A program made the position numbers and the translations under genes. 29,864 nt of DNA from Gaiella sp051003695. GTDB taxonomy: Bacteria; Actinomycetota; Thermoleophilia; Gaiellales; Gaiellaceae. The stretch spans positions 1 through 29,864 of the forward strand of contig JBPCLB010000122.1 in assembly GCA_051003695.1 (NCBI GenBank), written 5' to 3'. Below, piece by piece: positions 22,686 through 29,591 of the stretch (position 1 is its first letter; each line of letters opens with the position of its first letter). Under the pieces are notes generated by a model that saw only the letters and a program-made list of their open reading frames with translations, ran no database searches and had not been told where the DNA came from.

Positions 22686-24623
22686 CTACGCGAGAGACTG
22701 CGGATCGACGTCGACGACGGCGGTCAGGCCCTCGCGGCGCATCGCCGGCGCAGCCGCCGCGAGCAACGCCGCCGCCTGCCTCGCAAAGCGTCGCGGCTGC
22801 GTCGTCTTGGCGAGCAGCTGAGCACGGTGGCGGCCCCGAAGCCTGAGGAGCGGGGCAGGACCGAGCAGATCCGCCTCGACCGTGCCCTCGAGCCTGCCGC
22901 GCAGCTCCACGAGCAGCCGCAGCGGCGCTTCCGCGTCACGGCCGGTGACGAGCAGCGCGACGAGGTGCCGGAAGGGCGGGTAACCCAAGACCTCGCGCCG
23001 CTCGGTCTCGCCGGCCAAGAACCCCGCAACGTCGTGACGGACGGCGTGGAGGATCGGCGTCGCGTCAGGCTGGAACGTCTGGACGATGACGGTGCCGGGA
23101 GCGTCTCGCCCGCTCCGGCCGGCGAGCTGGGTGACGAGCTGGAAGGTGCGCTCCTCCGCGCGAAAGTCGGGCAGCGCGAGCCCGGTATCGGCATCGACGA
23201 CTGCAGCGAGCCGCACACCCGGCACATGATGACCCTTCGCCACCATCTGCGTGCCGACGAGGACGGCGCGGTCTGCCTCTCGAAAGCGGCCGAGCACGTC
23301 GCGCAGCGCGCCCGGCTGGGAGGCAACGTCAGCGTCGAGCCGGAAGCGCCGGAGCTCGGGCAGCCGTTTCGCGAGCTCGGTCTCGAGGCGTTGCGTGCCG
23401 GCGCCGATGCGCGCCACCTCGGCGCTTCCGCACGCCGGGCAGACGGCCGGAACGGGTTCGGCGTGACCGCAGTGGTGACAGTGCAGACGGCGATCCGCGT
23501 GCAGGGTGAGCGAAACGTCGCAGGACTCACACCTGCGAGAGGTGCCACAGGCGCGGCAGTGCACTGCCGGTGCGACTCCGCGGCGGTTGAGCAGCAGGAT
23601 CGCCTTGCCTCCCTCGTCTGCGACTTTCCCGAGCTCACGCAGGAGCGGCGCCGAGAGCGGATAGCCGGCCTCGCGGCGCAGATCGACGATCTGCACCCGC
23701 GGCATCGGCGCGCCGATCCGGGCATCCAGCAGGAGCCGGGGGAGCCGCGTCCAGCTCTCGGGTCGCGGCGTCGCGCTGCCGTACACGACGACCGCGCCCT
23801 CGAGTGCCCCGCGCTTCGCAGCCACGCTCCTGGCGTCGTAGCGCGGATCCGCTTCCTGCTTGTACGCGCCGTCATGCTCCTCGTCCACGACGATCAGGCC
23901 CACACGACGCATCGGCGCGAAGATCGCCGAGCGCGCGCCGACCACGATCCGGGCCTCGCCACGGGCGATCCGCCCGCGCTCGTCGCGCCGCTCGGCTTCG
24001 GACAATGACGAATGAAGAACCGCGACCGTGTCTCCGAAACGCTCGCGAAAGCGACCGAGCGTCTGGGGCGCGAGCGCGATCTCGGGTACGAGCACGATCG
24101 TCCCGAGACCTCGCTCGAACGCCGACGCGCACGCCTGGAGATACACCTCTGTCTTGCCGCTGCCCGTCGGGCCCTGGAGCAGCACGTGCTCACCGACACC
24201 CTCGTCGAGGGCCGCGACGATTCGCTCCACCGCGGAGACCTGGTCGTCGGTCAGCCGAGCCGGCTCGGCTTCTCCGGCGAGCGACTCTCGGGCGGACGGG
24301 GAGGGCCGCTCCCCCCGTGGCTCGCGGCGATGCGGCGCCACGAGCTCGAGCGCCCGCGCCGGCGTTGTTCCGTAGTACTCGCCGAGCCAGAGGGCAAGAT
24401 CGACGAGCGTCGCCGGAATCTCGTCGAGGACGCGCCCGACGGCGACGGGAACGATGCCGGCGGGTGCGACAACGCCGACGTCCGCGACCACTCCCCGAGT
24501 CGTGCTCCGACCCAGGCGCATCGAGACGACACTTCCCTTGCCGACTCCGTCGGGGACGACGTAGGTGAACGGCCGCGCAAGTGCCCGGGTCGACACGAGC
24601 GGGTAGACCGACGCAAGCGGCAC
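22686..24623 (-). CDS. priA: Primosomal protein N' (replication restart helicase)
   Basis: A 645-residue PriA. The N-terminal DNA-binding domain (VYPLVSTRALARPFTYVVP) is followed by Walker A LLQGPTGSGKTEVYL, the DEEH box IVVDEEHDGAYKQE, and GSATPRPESW. The zinc domain between helicase lobes keeps all eight cysteines (CRACGTSRRCESC, then CHHC and CPAC). This matters because in many actinobacteria PriA is reported to have lost helicase residues; here Walker A Lys and DEEH are intact. The start chosen is GTG at 24623 (MPLASVYPL); an earlier in-frame start at 24698 would use up the divergent promoter region shared with dodecin. It is the first gene of the minus-strand block. Confidence 0.95.
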   Translation of the reverse strand: MPLASVYPLVSTRALARPFTYVVPDGVGKGSVVSMRLGRSTTRGVVADVGVVAPAGIVPVAVGRVLDEIPATLVDLALWLGEYYGTTPARALELVAPHRREPRGERPSPSARESLAGEAEPARLTDDQVSAVERIVAALDEGVGEHVLLQGPTGSGKTEVYLQACASAFERGLGTIVLVPEIALAPQTLGRFRERFGDTVAVLHSSLSEAERRDERGRIARGEARIVVGARSAIFAPMRRVGLIVVDEEHDGAYKQEADPRYDARSVAAKRGALEGAVVVYGSATPRPESWTRLPRLLLDARIGAPMPRVQIVDLRREAGYPLSAPLLRELGKVADEGGKAILLLNRRGVAPAVHCRACGTSRRCESCDVSLTLHADRRLHCHHCGHAEPVPAVCPACGSAEVARIGAGTQRLETELAKRLPELRRFRLDADVASQPGALRDVLGRFREADRAVLVGTQMVAKGHHVPGVRLAAVVDADTGLALPDFRAEERTFQLVTQLAGRSGRDAPGTVIVQTFQPDATPILHAVRHDVAGFLAGETERREVLGYPPFRHLVALLVTGRDAEAPLRLLVELRGRLEGTVEADLLGPAPLLRLRGRHRAQLLAKTTQPRRFARQAAALLAAAAPAMRREGLTAVVDVDPQSLA

Positions 24624-24715
24624 GCCTCGAGAGTAGATGCGGTGCGTGGCTTGCACCTTCCCCTCGCGGGGTAGGTACCTGACTGGATCAGGGACCAACG
24701 AGCAAGGAGGAGTCG

Positions 24716-24916
24716 ATGAGCGTTGCCAAGGTGATCGAGATCACGGCGTCGTCCCCGACGAGCTTCGCAGAAGCCGTCAAAGTCGGAATCGCAAAGGCCG
24801 CCGAGAGTGTCCACGGCATCAAGGCGGCGTGGGTTTCCGAAGAGAGCGTCATCGTCGAGAACGATGCAGTCACCGAGTTTCGGGTGACGATGCGCGTCAG
24901 CTTCGTTCTGGACTGA
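24716..24916 (+). CDS. Dodecin flavin-binding protein
   Basis: A 66-residue protein of the dodecin family, which form hollow 12-subunit spheres that store riboflavin, FMN or lumichrome and limit flavin phototoxicity. The sequence has the family's strand-helix-strand-strand pattern: KVIEITASSPTSFAEAVKVG, then GIKAAWVSEES with the Trp (residue 39) that stacks on the isoalloxazine ring, and EFRVTMRVSFVLD at the end. ATG at 24716 has a near-ideal AAGGAGG 6 bases upstream. It is divergent from priA, in the same neighbourhood as the whole riboflavin pathway. A strong hairpin follows its stop. Confidence 0.95.
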   Translation: MSVAKVIEITASSPTSFAEAVKVGIAKAAESVHGIKAAWVSEESVIVENDAVTEFRVTMRVSFVLD

Positions 24917-24927
24917 CCTTTCCGCAA

Positions 24928-24957
24928 CGTCGGGATCCGCACAAGCGGATCCCGACG
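24928..24957 (+). terminator. Dodecin terminator hairpin
   Basis: CGTCGGGATCCGC (24928-24940) and GCGGATCCCGACG (24945-24957) form a perfect 13-bp stem with an ACAA loop, 11 bases after the dodecin stop. It is the strongest stem-loop in the window. No T-tract follows, as is common in high-GC actinobacteria. Confidence 0.7.
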
Positions 24958-25031
24958 GCGGAGACAACCCATAAAGCGCCCGGTGCCCGGGCGGAAACCA
25001 CAGCTCCCGGCTCGGGTTTACTTCCCTGACC

Positions 25032-25057
25032 CGTAGGAGCGGGTGTGCCCGCCTACG
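25032..25057. repeat. Imperfect intergenic palindrome
   Basis: CGTAG-GA-GCGGG (25032-25043) pairs with CCCGC-CTACG (25048-25057) around a TGTG loop, with a 2-base bulge. It resembles the GTAGGGGCGGG...CCCGCCCTAC palindromes that are scattered between genes in many bacteria. It lies between dodecin and the transporter. Confidence 0.4.
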
Positions 25058-25090
25058 AAGAGCCGGATGGACAAGTTCCACGCATTCCGA

Positions 25091-25106
25091 GTAAGGTTTG
25101 CCTTAC
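25091..25106. promoter_or_regulatory. DtxR/MntR-type operator, site 1
   Basis: GTAAGGTTTGCCTTAC is a perfect 6-4-6 palindrome that ends one base before the GTG of the ATPase gene. The same GTAAGG-N4-CCTTAC recurs at 26179-26194 before the binding-protein gene, and a DtxR-family regulator is encoded 2.7 kb downstream. It resembles metal-regulator boxes. Its AAGG also falls where a Shine-Dalgarno would be. Confidence 0.8.
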
Positions 25107-26126
25107 GTGCGAGGCTCGACGGTTCGAATCGACGCAGTCACGAAGCGCTACGGCGGCGTGACGGCCGGCGACGCGGTCACGCTCGGGGTCGCCCAGGTGG
25201 AGCTCGTCGCTTTGCTCGGGCCGTCGGGCTGCGGCAAGACGACGCTCCTGCGCCTCGTTGCAGGGTTCGAGAGCCCGGACGCCGGCTCGGTCGCACTCGG
25301 CGACACGATCGTCTCGGGCCGCGGTGCGTGGCAGCCGCCCGAACGACGCCGCGTCGGCATGGTCTTTCAGGACTACGCGCTCTTCCCTCATCTGACGGTC
25401 GCGCAGAACGTCGGTTTCGGCCTACCGCGACGCGACCGTGACCGGCGCGTGCCGGCACTCCTCGCACTCGTCGACCTGTGCGGGCTCGGCAGCCGATACC
25501 CGCACGAACTGTCGGGTGGTCAGCAGCAACGGGTCGCGCTGGCTCGCGCGCTTGCGCCCGCCCCGGACGTCGTCCTCCTCGACGAGCCGTGGTCGAACGT
25601 CGATCCGCTCCTGCGTTCCGAGCTGCGCGAGGAGGTCTCGAGGATTCTCCGGCCCCTGGGCGTCACGGCGATCCTCGTCACCCACGACCGCGAGGAGGCG
25701 TTCTCGCTGGCCGACCGGATCGCACTCATGCGCGACGGCACGATCGTGCAAGCCGGTACTCCGGAGGAGCTCTACTTCTCGCCTGCCTCGCGCTGGGCGG
25801 CGGAGTTCCTCGGGGCAGGAAACCTGCTCAACGGCCGCGTCGACGGAGATGCGGTACACACACCACTCGGCGTGTTCGCCGCGAACGGAGCGACCGGAGC
25901 AGCGGCGGTCGATGTGCTGATTCGCCCAGAGCTCGTGGAGCTCGCACCCGACCCCGCCGGTGCTGGTGAGGTCGTCTGCCGTGAGTTCCGCGGGCACGAT
26001 GTCTTCTATCGCGTGTTGCTCGACGGCGTCGAGCTCGTCTCTCAGCGACCGTCGAACGAGGTCGTGCCGCTCGGCGCCCGAGTCTCCGTCAAGTTGCACG
26101 ACGGGAGAGTCGCGCTGTTGCACTAG
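25107..26126 (+). CDS. fbpC: ABC transporter ATPase, ferric iron type
   Basis: A 339-residue ATPase of the FbpC/PotA-like class. It has Walker A LLGPSGCGKTTLLRL, Q-loop VGMVFQDYALFPHLT, signature LSGGQQQRVALARAL, Walker B VVLLDEPWSNVD and switch His in VTHDREEA. The C-terminal 90 residues form a TOBE-type domain (VDVLIRPELVELAPD, VCREFRGHDVFYRVLLDG). GTG at 25107 is preferred to an in-frame TTG at 25098, which lies inside the operator. The order ATPase, binding protein, permease differs from the usual binding protein, permease, ATPase, and a second operator lies before the next gene, so the ATPase may have its own transcript. Metal specificity (iron or manganese) is inferred from neighbours. 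Confidence 0.9.
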   Translation: MRGSTVRIDAVTKRYGGVTAGDAVTLGVAQVELVALLGPSGCGKTTLLRLVAGFESPDAGSVALGDTIVSGRGAWQPPERRRVGMVFQDYALFPHLTVAQNVGFGLPRRDRDRRVPALLALVDLCGLGSRYPHELSGGQQQRVALARALAPAPDVVLLDEPWSNVDPLLRSELREEVSRILRPLGVTAILVTHDREEAFSLADRIALMRDGTIVQAGTPEELYFSPASRWAAEFLGAGNLLNGRVDGDAVHTPLGVFAANGATGAAAVDVLIRPELVELAPDPAGAGEVVCREFRGHDVFYRVLLDGVELVSQRPSNEVVPLGARVSVKLHDGRVALLH

Positions 26127-26178
26127 GGGTGCCTCGCTACGCGAGTCACCTAGAAGAGCAAATCACCATCCAGGTTGT

Positions 26179-26194
26179 GTAAGGTAATCCTTAC
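26179..26194. promoter_or_regulatory. DtxR/MntR-type operator, site 2
   Basis: GTAAGGTAATCCTTAC is a second copy of the site-1 palindrome; both half-sites are identical and only the 4-base centre differs. It lies 35 bp upstream of the fbpA start, in the 103-bp gap after fbpC. A looser inverted repeat, ATCACCA (26162-26168) and TGGTGAT (26199-26205), surrounds it. Confidence 0.82.
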
Positions 26195-26229
26195 TTATTG
26201 GTGATGGCAACCCGGACGGAAGGTGCGCG

Positions 26230-27237
26230 GTGAGATTTTCTCTGGTGATTGGTGTTGTCGCTGCCGCGACGACGATTGCCGGCTGCGGCGGAGACGAGGG
26301 CGCATCGAGGCCGATCACTGTCTACTCGGGTCGGGAGGAAGAGCTCGTCGCGCCTCTCTTCGAGCAGTTCACCGCAGGCACCGGGATCGAGGTGGAGGTG
26401 CGGTACGGCGACTCGGCAGAGCTCGCAGCGACGATCGCCGAGGAAGGCGACAACTCCCCGGCGGACGTCTTCTTCGCACAGGATCCCGGCTCGCTCGGTG
26501 CGATCGACGCCCAGCTCGAGAAGTTGCCGACGGACACGCTCGAGCGGGTCGACCCCCGGTACCGCGACGCCGACGGCCGCTGGGTCGGAACCTCCGGGCG
26601 CACGCGTGTGCTGGTCTACAACACCGACAGCTTGACAGAGGACGATCTGCCCGATTCGGTACTCGAGCTCGGCGAGGCGAAATGGCGGGACCGCGTCGGG
26701 ATCGCTCCGACCAACGGCTCGTTCCAGGCGTTCGTCACCGCCATGCGCCTCACGCTCGGCGAGGACGAGACGCGAGCGTGGCTCGAGGCGCTGAAGGCAA
26801 ACGGTGCGAAGACCTACGAGAAGAACACGCCGATCGTCGAGGCCGTCGCCACAGGCGAGATCCAGGTTGGGCTCGTGAACCACTACTACCTCGCGCTCGT
26901 GAAGAAGGAGCAGCCGGACGCGCCGATCGCGAATCACCTGTTCGAGGCCGGCGATCCCGGTGCGCTCGTCAGCGTTGCGGGCGCGGGGGTGCTCCAGAGC
27001 ACGGATCAGCGGAAGGACGCCGAGGCGTTCGTCGGCTTTCTCCTCTCCGAAGACGCGCAGCGGTTCTACGTCGAGGAGGCCGAGGAAGCCGAGTACCCGC
27101 TCGTCGACGGGGTCGAGCCTGCCGCCGGCTTGACGCCGCTCGAGGAGATCGAGGGGCCTGATGTCGAGCTCACCGCATTCGGCGCCGAGCTCGAGGCGAC
27201 CGTCGAGCTCCTGCGCGAGACCGGCTGGCTGACGTGA
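26230..27237 (+). CDS. fbpA: Iron-binding lipoprotein of ABC importer
   Basis: A 335-residue solute-binding protein. The signal peptide ends in a lipobox, TIAGC, so it is cut before C19 and lipid-anchored on the outer face of the membrane. The mature part begins with ITVYSGREEELVAPLFEQF, the classic FbpA/FutA opening. The ligand motif NHYYL, with the paired tyrosines at 219-220 that hold Fe(III) in this family, is intact. GTG at 26230 has GGAAGG about 7 bases upstream. Its stop overlaps the fbpB start as GTGA. The paired tyrosines favour ferric iron. Confidence 0.94.
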   Translation: MRFSLVIGVVAAATTIAGCGGDEGASRPITVYSGREEELVAPLFEQFTAGTGIEVEVRYGDSAELAATIAEEGDNSPADVFFAQDPGSLGAIDAQLEKLPTDTLERVDPRYRDADGRWVGTSGRTRVLVYNTDSLTEDDLPDSVLELGEAKWRDRVGIAPTNGSFQAFVTAMRLTLGEDETRAWLEALKANGAKTYEKNTPIVEAVATGEIQVGLVNHYYLALVKKEQPDAPIANHLFEAGDPGALVSVAGAGVLQSTDQRKDAEAFVGFLLSEDAQRFYVEEAEEAEYPLVDGVEPAAGLTPLEEIEGPDVELTAFGAELEATVELLRETGWLT

Positions 27238-28805
27238 CCCGGGGGGCCCGGCCCCCCCTCCTCCTCGTCACGATCGCCGCGGGCGTCGTCTCGCTCGGCC
27301 TGCTGCCGCTCGCGTACCTCGCGATTCGCGTGGCGGGGGGCGGGATCGACGCGCTCGACGTGCTCTGGGAGCGCTCGACCCTCCAGCTCGTGGCGAACAC
27401 GGTTGCGCTCGTCCTCGGAGTCGTCGTCGCCGCGATCGTGGTCGCGGTGCCGACGGCGTGGCTCGTAACCCGCACCGACTTGCCGCTGCGGCGATTCTGG
27501 GCCGTCGCCGCGGCCCTGCCGCTCGTGATCCCGAGCTACGTCGCCGCGTTCTGCCTGCTCGGCTTCTTCGGGCAGCGGGGGCTGCTGCAGCAGGCGCTCG
27601 GCGTCGAACGCCTCCCGGAGCCGACCGGCTACTGGGGCGCCGTGGGCGCGCTCACGCTGTCGACCTACCCGTACGTGTTCCTGCTCGTCCAGGCGGCATT
27701 ACGGGATCTGGATCCGGCGCTCGACGAGGCAGCCAGAGGTCTCGGTGCGTCGCGGGCGAGAGCCCTCGCACGCGTCACGCTTCCCGCGGTGCGCCCGGCG
27801 GTGGGCGTCGGGTCTCTGCTCGTCGCTCTCTACGTGCTCTCGGACTTCGGGGTCGTGTCGCTGATGCGCTACGACTCGCTCACCCGCGCGATCTACTTGC
27901 AGTACCGGAGCCTGTTCGACCGCACCCCGGCGGCCGTGCTGGCGCTCGTGCTCGTCGTCCTGACTGCCGTCGCGCTGACACTGGAGCTTCGCGGCCGCAC
28001 GCGCGGCCGCTTGTGGCGGGTCGCACCCGGAGCCGCACGACGTCCTCCGCCGGTCAGTCTCGGCCGCTTCCGCTGGGTCGCCATCGTCTGGTGCGCTGCG
28101 GTGACCGGATTCTTCCTCGTACTCCCTGCCGGTGTCCTCGGTTACTGGCTCGTTCGCGGCATCGCCAACGAGCGCGGGCTCGACGTGCCTCTCACGGAGG
28201 CAGCGCGGTCGGTCGGAGCGTCCGGATTCGCGGCCGTTGTCGCCGTCACGGCAGCGGTTCCTGTCGCCCTGCTTGCGACGCGCTTTCCGGGCCGGCTCTC
28301 ACGCACGATCGAGCGGCTCTCGTATGCGGGGAATGCGCTGCCCGGGCTCGTGATCGCTCTGGCGCTCGTGTTCTTCGCCGCTCGCTATGCCGCCCCCCTC
28401 TACCAGACGCTCGCTCTGCTGGTCTTCGCCTACGCCGTCCGCTTCTTTCCACAAGCGCTCGCTGGGGTCGACTCCGCTCTCGTCCGGGTGAGCCCCAGAG
28501 TCGAGGAGGCAGCACGCGGGCTCGGTCGAGGCCCGCTCGGAACCGCCTGGCTCGTCACCGCGCCGCTCGTCCGCTCCGGCATGCTCGCCGGGGGAGCGCT
28601 GGTCTTCCTGTCGGCGATGAAAGAGCTCCCTGCGACGATCCTGCTGCGACCGATCGGCTTCGACACGCTGGCGACAGAGATCTGGAGCGAGACCCAGGTC
28701 GGAGCGTATTCACAGGCCGCAGTCCCGGCCCTCACGCTGATCGCGGTCTCCGCGCCGGTGCTCTGGCTCGTTCATGGGGAGCGCGCCGGGCTCGCCGAGG
28801 CGTGA
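27234..28805 (+). CDS. fbpB: Iron ABC transporter permease, fused two-domain
   Basis: A 523-residue membrane protein containing two permease halves of about six segments each, as in FbpB/SfuB. Each half has the cytoplasmic EAA loop that docks the ATPase: DEAARGLGASRARALARVTL near residue 165 and EEAARGLGRGPLGTAWLVTA near residue 425. The start is GTG at 27234, overlapping the fbpA stop. A run GGGGGGC-CCG-GCCCCCC at 27241-27257 makes a stable stem just inside the start codons. The regulator gene follows after 18 bp. Confidence 0.94.
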   Translation: MTRGARPPLLLVTIAAGVVSLGLLPLAYLAIRVAGGGIDALDVLWERSTLQLVANTVALVLGVVVAAIVVAVPTAWLVTRTDLPLRRFWAVAAALPLVIPSYVAAFCLLGFFGQRGLLQQALGVERLPEPTGYWGAVGALTLSTYPYVFLLVQAALRDLDPALDEAARGLGASRARALARVTLPAVRPAVGVGSLLVALYVLSDFGVVSLMRYDSLTRAIYLQYRSLFDRTPAAVLALVLVVLTAVALTLELRGRTRGRLWRVAPGAARRPPPVSLGRFRWVAIVWCAAVTGFFLVLPAGVLGYWLVRGIANERGLDVPLTEAARSVGASGFAAVVAVTAAVPVALLATRFPGRLSRTIERLSYAGNALPGLVIALALVFFAARYAAPLYQTLALLVFAYAVRFFPQALAGVDSALVRVSPRVEEAARGLGRGPLGTAWLVTAPLVRSGMLAGGALVFLSAMKELPATILLRPIGFDTLATEIWSETQVGAYSQAAVPALTLIAVSAPVLWLVHGERAGLAEA

Positions 28806-28823
28806 CGGTAGACTCGTTGTCGC

Positions 28824-29501
28824 ATGGCAGGCTCCCACGGCCACTCGATCGACGAATACCTCGAGACGATCTACTTCCTCGCCTTTCCGATCGGGGAGTA
28901 CCGGCCGGCCGGCGAGAGCGCGATCGCAGCCCGTGTCGCCGAGCTGCTCGGGGTGTCGCGCGCGTCTGCCGGCGAGATGCTGAAGCGGCTCGAGGCGGAC
29001 GGGCTGGTCGAGCGTGGCGAGCAGAAGGAGGCGATCCTCACGCCCGCCGGGATCGAGCGAGCCGAGCGCGTCGTGCGCAAGCATCGGATCATCGAGCGCT
29101 TCCTGACCGACTTCATGGGCTACACCGCATCCGAGTCGCACGTCCAGGCCGACCTGATGGGTGACACGTTCACGGACGAGATGATCGAGCGGATCAACGA
29201 GAAGCTCGGGCGCCCCGACCGCTGTCCCCACGGCTGGCCGGTCGATCCCGAGACCGAGCATGCCGAGAACGCGCTGCTCGTCTCGCTTGCAGAGCTCGAG
29301 CCGGGCCGAGACGCGGAGATCGTTCGCCTCGCCGAGCACGACGGCGAGCTGCTGCACTGGTTCTACGACGAAGGCTTCTCACCCGGAGCGACTGTGCGCG
29401 TCGCAAGCCAGGGCCAGGGGCTCGTCAAGGTCTCCCTCGATGGAGACGACCGCGCGATCGGCGAGAAGGCCGCGCACGGGCTCTACGTGCGCGCCGGCTA
29501 G
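28824..29501 (+). CDS. DtxR/MntR family metal-dependent regulator
   Basis: A 225-residue repressor of the DtxR family, here with all three domains. A winged helix (SAIAARVAELLGVSRASAGE as recognition region) is followed by a dimer and metal domain, then a FeoA-like SH3 domain (FYDEGFSPGATVRVASQGQG). Compared with DtxR and MntR by eye, E11 stands at the DtxR M10 / MntR D8 position and E14 matches MntR E11, suggesting the manganese-type arrangement. H87 and H106 are kept, D110 replaces DtxR C102, but G113 and D114 replace the Glu-His pair. CPHGWP at 134-139 is a conserved loop of this branch. ATG at 28824 lies 18 bp after fbpB; the gene most likely controls the transporter through the sites at 25091 and 26179. 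Confidence 0.92.
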   Translation: MAGSHGHSIDEYLETIYFLAFPIGEYRPAGESAIAARVAELLGVSRASAGEMLKRLEADGLVERGEQKEAILTPAGIERAERVVRKHRIIERFLTDFMGYTASESHVQADLMGDTFTDEMIERINEKLGRPDRCPHGWPVDPETEHAENALLVSLAELEPGRDAEIVRLAEHDGELLHWFYDEGFSPGATVRVASQGQGLVKVSLDGDDRAIGEKAAHGLYVRAG

Positions 29502-29591
29502 CCGACTTACCTACGGCTTACGCCACGTTCACCGGCCGCGAACCACGGCTTGGTTTGATGAGGCGAACTCATCGGAGAAGGAGATCACCAC

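Noticed and set aside
22041..24008. A 655-codon plus-strand frame opposite def and priA
   Set aside because: Same reason: PriA and deformylase motifs on the minus strand are unambiguous.
24651..24677. Sigma-70-like promoter for dodecin (TTGCAC, then TAGGTA)
   Set aside because: The spacing is only 15 bp and the -10 match is poor. A promoter is expected here but this one is not convincing.
24624..24698. Longer priA from an in-frame start at 24698
   Set aside because: The added residues do not resemble a PriA N-terminus and would leave only 17 bp before dodecin.
19879..24715. FMN riboswitch controlling the rib genes
   Set aside because: The rib genes are joined to rsmB and rpe by overlaps or gaps under 65 bp, and I see no RFN-type conserved blocks before rpe or priA.
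29502..29591. A third metal-regulator operator before the last gene (cttacctacggcttac)
   Set aside because: It has CTTAC twice in direct orientation, not an inverted repeat, so it does not match the palindrome.
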